Of a DNA stretch of 64,000 bases, positions 56,085-64,000 are shown one piece after another (the stretch's first letter is position 1; each line of letters starts with the position of its first letter). Position numbers and translations under genes: made by a program. This stretch comes from Streptococcus sanguinis SK355. GTDB taxonomy: Bacteria; Bacillota; Bacilli; Lactobacillales; Streptococcaceae. Where the stretch lies: the NCBI RefSeq assembly GCF_000212855.1, contig NZ_GL890993.1, forward strand, positions 596,165 to 660,164, given 5' to 3'. The notes under the pieces were generated by a model. It had not been told where the DNA came from, searched no databases, and was given only the letters and a program-made list of their open reading frames with translations.

Positions 56085-56138
56085 AAATCCTCCCCTTTTT
56101 CTGTTGACAGTTTCTAGAAGTAGAAAAAGGGGGATTTT
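56085..56138 (+). terminator. Attenuating hairpin after the binding-protein gene
   Basis: AAATCC and CCCCTTTTTCT (56085-56102) pair with AGAAAAAGGGGGATTT (56122-56137), a long stem with small bulges and a 19-base loop, then a weak T tail. It probably lets the binding protein be made in excess over the permeases. Confidence 0.8.
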
Positions 56139-56170
56139 GTTAGAAAATCTTGAAAGAGGGGTACCTCATT

Positions 56171-57058
56171 GTGAAAGTCAATAAAATCAGAATGAAAGAA
56201 ACCCTAGTATCATACGCGTTTTTAGCTCCAATTCTGATATTTTTCACGGTATTTGTCTTGGCACCTATGATTATGGGTTTTGTTACTAGTTTTTTTAACT
56301 ATACGATGACCTCCTTTACTTTTGTCGGATTTGATAATTATATTCGGATGTTTAAAGATCCGGTCTTTATGAAATCTCTGATTAATACGGTCATTATCGT
56401 GGTCGGCTCTGTGCCGATTGTAGTTCTTTTCTCTTTGTTTGTGGCTTCGCAGACTTATGAGATGAATGCTGTCTCTCGTTCCTTTTACCGTTTTGTATTC
56501 TTCCTGCCAGTTGTTACAGGGAGCGTAGCTGTGACGGTTGTATGGAAATGGATCTACGATCCGCTGTCTGGTATTTTGAACTTTGTTTTGAAGTCAGGTC
56601 ATGTCATCAATCAAAATATTTCTTGGCTTGGCGATAAACATTGGGCATTGCTAGCGATTATCATTATTCTCTTAACAACTTCTGTGGGTCAACCTATCAT
56701 TCTCTATATCGCAGCTATGGGAAATATTGACAATTCTCTAGTTGAGGCTGCGCGAGTGGATGGTGCAACAGAAATGCAAGTCTTCTGGAAGATCAAATGG
56801 CCTAGCCTGCTTCCAACAACCCTTTACATTGCTATCATTACTACAATTAACTCATTCCAGTGTTTTGCCTTGATTCAGCTCTTGACATCAGGCGGACCTA
56901 ATTACTCAACCAGTACGCTCATGTACTATCTGTATGAAAAAGCCTTCAAGTTATCTGAATACGGCTACGCTAATACCATGGGAGTCTTTTTAGCAGTCAT
57001 GATTGCCATCATCAGCTTCGCCCAATTCAAGATTCTTGGAAACGATGTAGAATACTAG
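56171..57058 (+). CDS. Sugar ABC transporter permease (MalF type)
   Basis: 295-aa inner-membrane permease with about six membrane segments; the EAA-like loop is VEAARVDGATEMQVFWKIKWPSLLP. GTG 56171 is chosen because AGAGGGG lies nine bases upstream; a TTG at 56150 is also in frame but precedes that site. Pairs with the permease at 57075. Confidence 0.9.
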   Translation: MKVNKIRMKETLVSYAFLAPILIFFTVFVLAPMIMGFVTSFFNYTMTSFTFVGFDNYIRMFKDPVFMKSLINTVIIVVGSVPIVVLFSLFVASQTYEMNAVSRSFYRFVFFLPVVTGSVAVTVVWKWIYDPLSGILNFVLKSGHVINQNISWLGDKHWALLAIIIILLTTSVGQPIILYIAAMGNIDNSLVEAARVDGATEMQVFWKIKWPSLLPTTLYIAIITTINSFQCFALIQLLTSGGPNYSTSTLMYYLYEKAFKLSEYGYANTMGVFLAVMIAIISFAQFKILGNDVEY

Positions 57059-57074
57059 AGAAAGGAGAAAGAAG

Positions 57075-57905
57075 ATGCAAACTAAAAAAATGAATGTTTT
57101 TAAGGTGGTATCAGGCTTTGTTCTGGCCATACTAACCATCCTCTTTGTCTTTCCTTTCTATTGGATTTTGACAGGAGCTTTCAAATCTCAACCAGCAACG
57201 ATTGTCATTCCGCCAGAATGGTGGCCAAAAATGCCAACAGTTGAAAACTTTCAGCAATTGATGGTGCAAAATCCAGCCATGCAATGGATGTGGAATAGTG
57301 TTTTCATTTCGCTTGCGACCATGTTTCTGGTCTGCGCCACTTCTTCTTTGGCAGGATATGTTTTGGCCAAGAAGCGGTTCTATGGTCAACGGATTCTTTT
57401 TGCAATCTTCATTGCGGCCATGGCTTTGCCTAAGCAAGTAGTGCTGGTACCACTAGTGCGTATTGTGAATTTCATGGGAATTCACGATACCTTGGCTGCG
57501 GTAATCTTACCGTTAGTTGGCTGGCCTTTCGGAGTTTTTCTAATGAAGCAGTTCAGTGAAAACATTCCGACAGAACTTCTTGAGTCTGCTAAAATCGACG
57601 GTTGTGGCGAAATTCGGACTTTCTGGAGTGTTGCTTTCCCGATTGTCAAACCGGGCTTTGCGGCTCTAGCTATTTTTACCTTTATCAATACTTGGAACGA
57701 CTACTTTATGCAGTTGGTTATGTTGACATCTAGACAGAATCTGACAATATCTCTCGGGGTTGCGACCATGCAGGCTGAAATGGCAACCAACTATGGTCTA
57801 ATTATGGCTGGAGCTGCTTTGGCTGCAGTGCCAATTGTGGCAGTCTTCCTCATCTTCCAAAAATCCTTCACACAAGGAATCACTATGGGAGCTGTTAAAG
57901 GATAG
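57075..57905 (+). CDS. Sugar ABC transporter permease (MalG type)
   Basis: 276-aa permease, six membrane segments, EAA loop LLESAKIDGCGEIRTFWSVAFPIVKPG. AAAGGAGAAAG precedes ATG 57075. Forms the transport channel with the MalF-type subunit. Confidence 0.94.
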   Translation: MQTKKMNVFKVVSGFVLAILTILFVFPFYWILTGAFKSQPATIVIPPEWWPKMPTVENFQQLMVQNPAMQWMWNSVFISLATMFLVCATSSLAGYVLAKKRFYGQRILFAIFIAAMALPKQVVLVPLVRIVNFMGIHDTLAAVILPLVGWPFGVFLMKQFSENIPTELLESAKIDGCGEIRTFWSVAFPIVKPGFAALAIFTFINTWNDYFMQLVMLTSRQNLTISLGVATMQAEMATNYGLIMAGAALAAVPIVAVFLIFQKSFTQGITMGAVKG

Positions 57906-57909
57906 AAAT

Positions 57910-58362
57910 ATGATTTTTGATCAATTAGAGAATCTCGTTCGCTATCGAGGGATTCACAAAAATATCGATACAGCCATTGATTATCTCCTGAGTCACGATG
58001 TATCTAATCTAAACTCAGGGCGCTATGAAGTAGATGGTGATAGGGTCTTCTTCTTTTTGCAGGAAAATACTCTCAGTCAGCAGCAAGAGGAAAGCTTTGA
58101 ATTTCACCAGAAATACTTGGACTTGCACTTTCTTTTGGAAGGGCATGAACTAATCCAATATGGCTGTCAGATTAGAGAAGTTCAGGAAGCCTATGATGAA
58201 GGTCGAGATATTGGTTTTGTTGTTTGCGAACAGACTTATCCGCTCTTATTAGACGGTTTCAATTTTGCTGCTTTTTTGCCAGAAGAAGCCCACCAGCCTA
58301 ATCAATTTGCTGGCAGAGAAGAGACAGTTAAAAAGTGTGTATTTAAAGTTTTGTTGGATTAA
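57910..58362 (+). CDS. YhcH/YjgK/YiaL family protein (DUF386)
   Basis: 150-aa cupin-like protein. Family features: the beta-rich core with FEFHQKYLDLHFLLEGHELIQY and the late FLPEEAHQPN, whose His and Glu residues bind a metal. Members occur in sialic acid operons (E. coli YhcH), probably helping sugar anomer or isomer conversion. ATG 57910 follows the permease stop by four bases; the longer open frame upstream overlaps that gene. Confidence 0.9.
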   Translation: MIFDQLENLVRYRGIHKNIDTAIDYLLSHDVSNLNSGRYEVDGDRVFFFLQENTLSQQQEESFEFHQKYLDLHFLLEGHELIQYGCQIREVQEAYDEGRDIGFVVCEQTYPLLLDGFNFAAFLPEEAHQPNQFAGREETVKKCVFKVLLD

Positions 58363-58383
58363 TATTTGAAAAGGAGGCTAGCA

Positions 58384-59034
58384 ATGGATAAAAGAGGTAC
58401 CCGATTGATAGAGACTATTTTTGATACGGATAATTTCTTTATGCAGATTTGTGAGAAAATCCTTGATTTAGCGACAGTAAACTTGCTTTTTCTGCTGACA
58501 TCTCTGCCTCTTCTAACCATCGGTATTGCTAAGCTAAGCCTCTATCAAACTCTTTTTGAGATCAAAGGCGGTCGTCGTGTAAAAGTAACGGCTGTCTATA
58601 TCAAGGCCTTCCGAGAAAATTGGCAGTTGGGTTTCAAACTTGGCCTGTTGGAGCTGATGCTGTCTGCTATCAGTATTTTTGACCTTCTTCTTATCTGGGG
58701 TCAGGAGGCTCTGCCTTTTCAAATACTGAAAGTTGCCTGCTTTGCTCTTCTTATCTTTACAACAGCGCTCTTTCTGTGTGTTTATCCACTGGCTGGCCGA
58801 TTTGAGCAGTCTCTTATAGGTGGGTTACAGACTAGTCTAGTTTTGCTCAGTCTTAACTTTCCCTGGTTTTTCCTGATGATAGCCATTCTAGTAGCAATTT
58901 TGACAGTGCTTCTTAGTTCAGGACTTCTACTTTTACTAGGGTTATCGCTCTTTGTTTTAATCGGTTTTGCTGGATTGGCCTTCACGCAGATTACTGTTTT
59001 AGAGAAGATTTTTGCCAAATACGAAAAGCCTTAA
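58384..59034 (+). CDS. YesL-like membrane protein (DUF624)
   Basis: 216-aa protein with about five membrane segments, starting MDKRGTRLIETIFDTDNFFM. DUF624 proteins accompany carbohydrate ABC importers in Firmicutes; their function is unknown. ATG 58384 has AAGGAGG upstream, better than the earlier in-frame ATG. Confidence 0.85.
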   Translation: MDKRGTRLIETIFDTDNFFMQICEKILDLATVNLLFLLTSLPLLTIGIAKLSLYQTLFEIKGGRRVKVTAVYIKAFRENWQLGFKLGLLELMLSAISIFDLLLIWGQEALPFQILKVACFALLIFTTALFLCVYPLAGRFEQSLIGGLQTSLVLLSLNFPWFFLMIAILVAILTVLLSSGLLLLLGLSLFVLIGFAGLAFTQITVLEKIFAKYEKP

Positions 59035-59068
59035 TTTATAGAAATTCTAGATTTGGAGATAAAAGAAA

Positions 59069-59986
59069 ATGAAAAATATGACCAAATACCAAGGTGTCAT
59101 TCCTGCTTTCTATGCCTGCTATGACGAGGGAGGTGAAATCAGCCCGGAGCGGACTCGCGCTTTAGTGGAATATTTCATCGCCAAGGGCGTGCAAGGTCTT
59201 TATGTCAACGGTTCTTCGGGCGAGTGTATCTATCTGAGCGTGGAAGATCGAAAACGGGTTCTAGAAGAAGTGATGAAAGTTGCTAAGGGGCGTCTGACCA
59301 TCATTGCCCATGTGGCTTGCAACAATACTAAAGACAGCGTGGAGCTGGCTCGTCATGCGGAAAGTTTGGGAGTCGATGCTATTGCAGCTATTCCGCCGAT
59401 TTATTTCCGTTTGCCAGAGTATTCGGTTGCCCAGTATTGGAATGACATCAGTGCGGCGGCGCCTAATACTGATTTCGTGATTTACAATATTCCTCAGCTG
59501 GCTGGTGTAGCATTAACTCCTGGCCTTTATAAGGAAATGCTCAAGAATGAACGTGTGATCGGTGTGAAGAACTCTTCAATGCCAGTGCAGGATATTCAGA
59601 CCTTTGTAGCTCTTGGGGGAGAAGATCATGTAGTCTTTAATGGTCCAGATGAGCAATTCTTAGGTGGCCGTATTATGGGTGCTGCAGCCGGTATCGGTGG
59701 TACATACGGAGCTATGCCAGAGCTCTTCCTCAAACTCAATCAACTGATTGCTGACAAGGAATTGGAACGTGCTAAAGAGTTGCAATATGCGATTAATGAG
59801 ATTATCGGAAAATTAACTAGTGCGCATGGCAATATGTACGCTGTTATTAAAGGTGTTTTGGAAATTAACGAAGGCTTGACCATCGGATCTGTCCGCTCTC
59901 CTCTGACACCGCTGCAGGAAAGTGATCGGCCGATTGTGGAAGAAGCAGCTCAGTTGATTAGACAAACCAAGGAGCAATTTTTATAA
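59069..59986 (+). CDS. nanA: N-acetylneuraminate lyase NanA
   Basis: 305-aa class I aldolase splitting sialic acid into ManNAc and pyruvate. Schiff-base Lys167 in RVIGVKNSS, Tyr139 in FVIYNIP, and GSSGE at 48-52 binding the pyruvate carboxylate. Length is standard. Not to be confused with the pneumococcal sialidase that shares the name nanA. Confidence 0.95.
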   Translation: MKNMTKYQGVIPAFYACYDEGGEISPERTRALVEYFIAKGVQGLYVNGSSGECIYLSVEDRKRVLEEVMKVAKGRLTIIAHVACNNTKDSVELARHAESLGVDAIAAIPPIYFRLPEYSVAQYWNDISAAAPNTDFVIYNIPQLAGVALTPGLYKEMLKNERVIGVKNSSMPVQDIQTFVALGGEDHVVFNGPDEQFLGGRIMGAAAGIGGTYGAMPELFLKLNQLIADKELERAKELQYAINEIIGKLTSAHGNMYAVIKGVLEINEGLTIGSVRSPLTPLQESDRPIVEEAAQLIRQTKEQFL

Positions 59987-60019
59987 GCAACAGGATAAAC
60001 ACTAGAGAGAAGGTGTGCT

Positions 60020-60904
60020 ATGAAACACTATGTTGCTATTGATATTGGCGGTACCAATATCAAGTATGGCTTAATCAACGAGGCGGAAACCTTGGTGGAA
60101 GCACATGAAATGCCGACAGAGGCCCACAAAGGCGGCCCGGGAATTATGCAAAAGGTTAAAAGCATTGTTGCAAGCTATTTAGAAAAAGGACCTCTGGCTG
60201 GAATTTGTATTTCTTCGGCTGGTATGGTGGATCCAGACAAGGGTGAAATTTTCTATGCTGGGCCGCAGATTCCTAATTACGCCGGGACCCAGTTCAAAAA
60301 AGTGTTGGAAGAAAAATTTTCCTTACCTTGTGAGATTGAAAATGATGTCAACTGTGCTGGTCTGGCGGAGGCTATGTCGGGCAGTGGCAAGGGAGCGAAG
60401 ATCGCCCTTTGTTTGACGATTGGTACAGGTATTGGAGGCTGTCTGGTAGTAGATGGTCAAGTCTTCCATGGCTTTAGTAACTCCGCCTGTGAAGTTGGCT
60501 ACCTGCATCTACCGGATGGAGCTTTCCAAGATGTGGCATCGACAACTGCTCTGGTCAATTATGTGGCTGAGCTACACGGAGAAGACGCTGAGCATTGGAA
60601 TGGCCGTCGGATTTTCAAAGAAGCAACTGAGGGCAATAAGCTCTGTATCGAGGGCATCGATCGCATGGTTGGCTATCTGGGTCAAGGAATTGCCAATATC
60701 TGCTATGTCGTTAATCCGGAAGTTGTTATTCTAGGAGGCGGTATCATGGGACAAGAAGCAATTCTTAGACCGCGTATTCAGGCGGCTTTGCAGGACGCCT
60801 TGGTTCCAAGTATTGCTGATAAAACCAAACTAGCCTTTGCTCATCATCAAAATACTGCGGGTATGTTTGGAGCCTATTATCATTTCAAAAATAGACAAGT
60901 TTAA
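60020..60904 (+). CDS. ROK-family kinase, probable N-acetylmannosamine kinase
   Basis: 294-aa sugar kinase. ATP-binding AIDIGGTNIKYGLI at the N-terminus, catalytic Asp in IENDVNCAGLAEA, and IGTGIGGCLV. The zinc-binding CxCGxxGC motif of many ROK proteins is replaced by FSNSACEVGYLHL. The role as ManNAc kinase between NanA and NanE is inferred from the operon. Confidence 0.9.
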   Translation: MKHYVAIDIGGTNIKYGLINEAETLVEAHEMPTEAHKGGPGIMQKVKSIVASYLEKGPLAGICISSAGMVDPDKGEIFYAGPQIPNYAGTQFKKVLEEKFSLPCEIENDVNCAGLAEAMSGSGKGAKIALCLTIGTGIGGCLVVDGQVFHGFSNSACEVGYLHLPDGAFQDVASTTALVNYVAELHGEDAEHWNGRRIFKEATEGNKLCIEGIDRMVGYLGQGIANICYVVNPEVVILGGGIMGQEAILRPRIQAALQDALVPSIADKTKLAFAHHQNTAGMFGAYYHFKNRQV

Positions 60905-60932
60905 CCTGAGATTTTTCTCAGGTTCCTTGTCT
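60903..60932 (+). terminator. Hairpin after the ROK kinase gene
   Basis: AACCTGAGA and TCTCAGGTT form a perfect 9-bp stem with a TTTT loop starting on the stop codon; the following CCTTGTCTTT is a weak tail, so readthrough to the next gene is likely. Confidence 0.6.
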
Positions 60933-60949
60933 TTCAAGAGGAAAATCAA

Positions 60950-61279
60950 ATGACAGAAAGAAGTTTCATTCAGGACGCCGCTCAGCTTCTAGGTTCTTTG
61001 ATGGAAGATTTTCAAAAGAAGGCAATTCGGTCAAGAGATGAAATCCGCTTTTACGAGTGCTTAGAAGAAGTTTTGAGGAGTTTGGAGAAAACCAAAGTCC
61101 TGGATAATCGTCTATTAATTGCTCTTGAAAGCTTCCATAAAAGCGCTAGTTTTTTAATTGGTCTTAGTAGCCTCAAACTGGAGCAGACTACGTATCAAAA
61201 GTGGCGTGCCTACGATACCTTTCATATGGAAAAAGTTCAGCCCCAATTAGAAATCTACGGGCCAATCCTTCCCTTGTGA
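60950..61279 (+). CDS. Hypothetical helical protein, 109 aa
   Basis: 109-aa protein rich in Leu, Glu and Lys with several predicted helices and no membrane segment or signal peptide. It ends the nan operon. AGAGGAAAATC precedes ATG 60950. I do not recognise a family; its fixed place suggests a link to sialic acid use, but no motif supports a function. Confidence 0.65.
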   Translation: MTERSFIQDAAQLLGSLMEDFQKKAIRSRDEIRFYECLEEVLRSLEKTKVLDNRLLIALESFHKSASFLIGLSSLKLEQTTYQKWRAYDTFHMEKVQPQLEIYGPILPL

Positions 61280-61308
61280 AAGAAAAAGGAAAAAGTTAGA
61301 CCAAAAAA

Positions 61309-61341
61309 GAAAACGAGTCAGAAAATCCTGATTCGTTTTTA
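61309..61341. terminator. Bidirectional terminator between the nan operon and the RpiR gene
   Basis: AAAACGAGTCAG pairs with CTGATTCGTTTT (one G-T), with A and T runs at both ends. It serves convergent genes and touches the RpiR stop codon. Confidence 0.9.
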
Positions 61342-62190
61342 TCTTTTGTGGGTATTGCGACGGTAGTAGCCATTTAGTTTCTGATTCTCCCAATAGCTGT
61401 TAAAGATTCTTTCTTTCTTCTCGCGGTTAATCTCGAGGAAAAAGGCATAGATGAGGTCAATCATAAGAAGCATGGGGAATTGTGCGGAAATCCGCAAGAT
61501 AAACTCAGGCTTGCTTTGAAGAGCAACAGGAACGACTTCAGTGAAGTCTTCTTGAATCTTTTCGGGCTGTCCTGTCACCAAGATGGTTTTTGCTCCCATA
61601 TTTTTAGCGTCAATCAAGCTGTCAATGATGGACTGGGTCTGTCCGGATAGAGAAAATCCGATAACGAGGCAGTTCTTGTCCAGAATACTAGTTGTCCAAG
61701 CGAAGCCATCTTGGTCAGTTAGGGCTTCACAAACGACTCCCAGTCTCATGAAGCGTAGCTTCATATCACGTGCTACTAAGCCTGAGCTCCCTGTTCCAAA
61801 GAAATAAACACGGTCTGCCTCTTCTATGATTTGAGCTACTCGCTCCAGCTTTTCCTCATCTATCAGTTCTTTCGTCTGTTGGTGGATTTGGTTGTAGTTG
61901 TACAAGACATGACGGGATAAGCTGCTTTGCATATTATCCGCCTCGGTTTGCGCCTTTTGTAGATCCTGTAAATATTGAAAGCTAAATTCCCGATAACCTT
62001 TAAAGCCGCATTTTTTGGCGAAACGGGTCAAGGCTGCTTGAGAAATGTGCAAGGTTTGAGCGACTTGCAAAGAGGATAAATCCTCTTGAATACTATTTGG
62101 ATCCAAAAAATAGTGACCAATCCTCTGTTCCAAGTCGGTCATCTTGTCAAGATGGCTCTCAATGATGGCCAAGATATTCTGCTGACTCAT
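61339..62190 (-). CDS. RpiR-family regulator of the nan operon
   Basis: 283-aa regulator. N-terminal helix-turn-helix (LQVAQTLHISQAALTRFAKKCGFKGYREF, about 40-70) and a C-terminal SIS sugar-phosphate domain (YFFGTGSSGLVARDMKLRF, VIGFSLSGQTQSIID). RpiR proteins beside sialic acid genes (NanR in pneumococcus) respond to ManNAc-6-P or related compounds. It is convergent with the operon it probably controls. Confidence 0.9.
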   Translation of the reverse strand: MSQQNILAIIESHLDKMTDLEQRIGHYFLDPNSIQEDLSSLQVAQTLHISQAALTRFAKKCGFKGYREFSFQYLQDLQKAQTEADNMQSSLSRHVLYNYNQIHQQTKELIDEEKLERVAQIIEEADRVYFFGTGSSGLVARDMKLRFMRLGVVCEALTDQDGFAWTTSILDKNCLVIGFSLSGQTQSIIDSLIDAKNMGAKTILVTGQPEKIQEDFTEVVPVALQSKPEFILRISAQFPMLLMIDLIYAFFLEINREKKERIFNSYWENQKLNGYYRRNTHKR

Positions 62191-62311
62191 AAAATCACTT
62201 TCTTCATGGGATAATGTTTAGTAAAAGTTTAAGGGCTGTTCTGGCTGGAAAGTACATTTGAAGCCACTTTTACTTTTCTGCTATTCTATATTTGTCTTAG
62301 AATTTGTTTAT

Positions 62312-62328
62312 ATTATAACATAGTTATA
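62312..62328 (-). promoter_or_regulatory. RpiR gene promoter with overlapping palindrome
   Basis: On the minus strand an extended -10 (TGT plus TATAAT) lies at 62312-62317. TATAAC-ATA-GTTATA (62314-62328) is a perfect 6-bp inverted repeat overlapping it, a possible autoregulatory operator. Confidence 0.5.
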
Positions 62329-62477
62329 GACAAATAAACCGTTTGCAAGACTGAAACTTATCAAGAGTGTACAGCTGAGACTGATTTGTAAGTATTGAAA
62401 TGAATCAAATCTATATCGGCTTTTCCTATCAGTTTGAGATAGATGTTTAGCAATCTCTGACTGTTTTTCTGAAAATA

Positions 62478-62591
62478 TGTTATAATTTATGCAAGTACGA
62501 AGCTGTACTCCAGAAGATGACTTGCCAGAAGGTTGGCTAGTTAGCTAGGAATGCAGATTTTAAAATCCGTTTTCGAAGGTTTTTGAAAACG
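62478..62591 (+). promoter_or_regulatory. V-type ATPase operon promoter and leader hairpins
   Basis: TGT plus TATAAT (62481-62486) is an extended -10. The leader of about 110 bases contains an AGTAC/GTACT hairpin (62494-62509) and CGTTTTC/GAAAACG (62570-62576 with 62585-62591), the latter just before the GAGGGGGTG ribosome site. The stretch 62329-62477 shows nothing else. Confidence 0.6.
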
Positions 62592-62604
62592 AGGGGGTGA
62601 ATAG

Positions 62605-62928
62605 ATGGCCAATGAAACACTTGAAAAAATGCAGGAAATTGAAACTGCTGCAGAAGAAGTTTTGATGGGCTACAGGACGCAGGCTCAGGAGCTGCGGCAG
62701 CAGGTAGATGAAAATCTCAGGCAGCTAGGTCTGACTTATGACGATGAAACGCAGAAGCTGGCAGAGGAATTAACCTCGACTTCCCAGCAAAAGTTGGTGC
62801 ACCTGCAGCAAGGCTTGGAGCAGACAACCCAGCAAAATGAGGACAAGGTTGCGGCTGCGCTGACGGACAAAAAAGCAGACTTGGCGCGAGCCATTGTAGA
62901 GAAGGTGGTAGAAGCCTATGGCCATTAG
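62605..62928 (+). CDS. V-type ATPase subunit G/H (stalk)
   Basis: 107-aa, almost wholly helical, Gln/Glu-rich protein (MANETLEKMQEIETAAEEVL) typical of the small peripheral stalk subunit at the head of streptococcal and enterococcal V-ATPase operons (ntpF position). It pairs with the E subunit in the stator. GAGGGGGTG precedes the start. The end overlaps the next gene by 11 bases. Confidence 0.82.
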   Translation: MANETLEKMQEIETAAEEVLMGYRTQAQELRQQVDENLRQLGLTYDDETQKLAEELTSTSQQKLVHLQQGLEQTTQQNEDKVAAALTDKKADLARAIVEKVVEAYGH

Positions 62929-64000
62929 TCAAATGCGGCAGCTGTCTATGCTTCTGCCCAAGGAACTGCTGGATCAGCTTCTCTTTTACCTACAGGGTTT
63001 AGAGTCGGTTCAGATTCATGACTTGCGGCAGGAAGAGGACTGGCAGGCAGCCTTTGAGCAGGCTTTAGTCGGCCGGCCAGATCAGCAGCTATCTCAGCAA
63101 GATTTGCTCAGTCGTCAAGAAAAGCTTGAGAAACTGATTGCAGATCTAGAGCCTTTTATGCCCAAAAAGAAACTGCTGGAAGCCTTAAAAGAAGAGCCTT
63201 TGGAGTTGTCCTTTACTGCTTTGGAGCAGGCGGGGAAAGCCCGAGATGAGATTGCGCTCTTAGAAGGAATCAGCAAGCAGCTCAAGGTCTTGCAAGAGGC
63301 CAAGGATCAGATAGAAGACGACCGCTTGGAAGTGGCTGCGCTGGAGAAGTGGGAGCCGCTGGAGCTAACACCGCAATCGGCTGCGACTTTCAGTCATCTG
63401 GGAGCGTTGATTGGGACGATTCCCAATACAGACGACGATGCTCTGCGCCTGACTCTGGGAGCACATCCTGACCTGAAGTTTCAGGAAGTCTTTACCGATG
63501 ATACCGAGCATGGGGTTCTTATTTTTTACAAGGCAGGCTCTCTGGAAGAAGTCCGCAAAATCTTGAAAGAGTACGGCTTTAAGCCTTTTGAGTATGACCA
63601 TGAGGAACTGCCTGCTGATCGGGTAGCCCAGCTCAAGGCCAATATTCGACAGCAGGAGGCTGTGGCAGAAGCTATGACAAAGAGTCTGGCAGCTTCTAAG
63701 AATGAATTGGACCAGCTCAAGGTTCAGCTGGACTATCTCTGCAATCTCTCCTCCCGCCAAGAAAGTAAAAATCAGTTAGCCAGCACGCAAAATCTGGCAG
63801 CTTTGGAAGGTTGGATCGAAAGCAATCAGGTTCAAGATCTTGAAGCTTGCTTGAAGGAGCAGTTTGGCCAGAGCATTCTCATCCAGACCAGAGAGATTAG
63901 AAAGGACGAGGAAGATAAGGTTCCGACCAAGCTAAAAAACAATGCCTTGGTGGAGCCTTTCGAGCTAGTGACGGAGATGTATTCCTTGCCTAAGTACGGT
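62918..64000 (+). CDS. ntpI: V-type ATPase subunit I, N-terminal part (cut by window end)
   Basis: Open for 361 codons from ATG 62918 (MAISQMRQLSMLLPKELLD) to the window edge without a stop. The visible part is the cytoplasmic helical arm of subunit I (a-type subunit) with long coiled coils and GTIPNTDDDALRLTL; the membrane half should follow outside. The family size is about 650 residues. The overlap with the stalk subunit gene supports this start; ATG 62933 is an alternative. Confidence 0.85.
   Translation, partial: MAISQMRQLSMLLPKELLDQLLFYLQGLESVQIHDLRQEEDWQAAFEQALVGRPDQQLSQQDLLSRQEKLEKLIADLEPFMPKKKLLEALKEEPLELSFTALEQAGKARDEIALLEGISKQLKVLQEAKDQIEDDRLEVAALEKWEPLELTPQSAATFSHLGALIGTIPNTDDDALRLTLGAHPDLKFQEVFTDDTEHGVLIFYKAGSLEEVRKILKEYGFKPFEYDHEELPADRVAQLKANIRQQEAVAEAMTKSLAASKNELDQLKVQLDYLCNLSSRQESKNQLASTQNLAALEGWIESNQVQDLEACLKEQFGQSILIQTREIRKDEEDKVPTKLKNNALVEPFELVTEMYSLPKYG

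Overview
The window looks like a chromosomal segment of a Streptococcus of the sanguinis/mitis group, most likely S. sanguinis or a close relative. This is an inference from gene order and protein sequence, not a database result. The supporting points are the order tRNA cluster-mreCD-pcsB-prs-recO-plsX-acpP-pur, a BgaC/mannose-family PTS operon, CiaR-type small RNA genes beside ruvB, a sialic acid operon without a sialidase, and a V-type ATPase operon.

1-10 kb: nine tRNA genes end at a terminator that lies just before mreC. Then come mreC and mreD (cell shape), pcsB (peptidoglycan hydrolase with a WalR-type box), prs (PRPP synthase), a secreted Ser/Pro-rich protein ending in an LPKTS motif next to a class B sortase, and an aminotransferase-recO-plsX-acpP group.

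10-30 kb: the purine pathway from PRPP to IMP and AMP: purC, purL, purF, purM, purN, purH, purD, purE, purK, purB. It is interrupted by a GNAT acetyltransferase, a reverse-strand CHAP amidase with Bsp-like repeats, a BOX-C-like repeat, a highly folded purD-purE spacer, and a variable accessory island between purK and purB. The island carries a DUF218 protein, a 75-aa protein and its nonsense-mutated paralogue, an Asp/Glu racemase, a duplicated purK 3' end, and two orphans. The purK 3' end itself appears to be interrupted by a folded insertion of about 107 bp.

30-42 kb: a TetR-controlled NAD(P)H oxidoreductase pair with tandem operators, the dihydroxyacetone kinase operon dhaKLM with a cre site, then a GntR regulator divergent from a beta-galactosidase / PTS (IIB, IIC, IID, IIA) / agaS / tagatose-bisphosphate aldolase / galM operon for galactose- or galactosamine-containing sugars.

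42-50 kb: three CiaR-type csRNA genes around ruvB, which appears to have a leaderless promoter. These are followed by a nucleotidyltransferase, a low-molecular-weight tyrosine phosphatase, a MORN-repeat membrane protein, an OatA-like acyltransferase, and bifunctional adhE behind cre and Rex-type sites.

50-64 kb: a membrane protein, an acetyl xylan esterase-type hydrolase, and a cre-controlled sialic acid operon (nanE, ABC transporter with its own ATPase, YhcH-like, YesL-like, nanA, ROK kinase, an orphan). A convergent RpiR regulator follows, and the window ends in the first two genes of the V-type ATPase operon. The second of these is cut by the window end.

Most of the window is ordinary streptococcal core genome. 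The most unusual parts are the purK 3' rearrangement, the folded spacers at purD-purE, IIA-agaS and after adhE, the sortase with an anchorless partner, and the leaderless ruvB promoter between csRNA genes.
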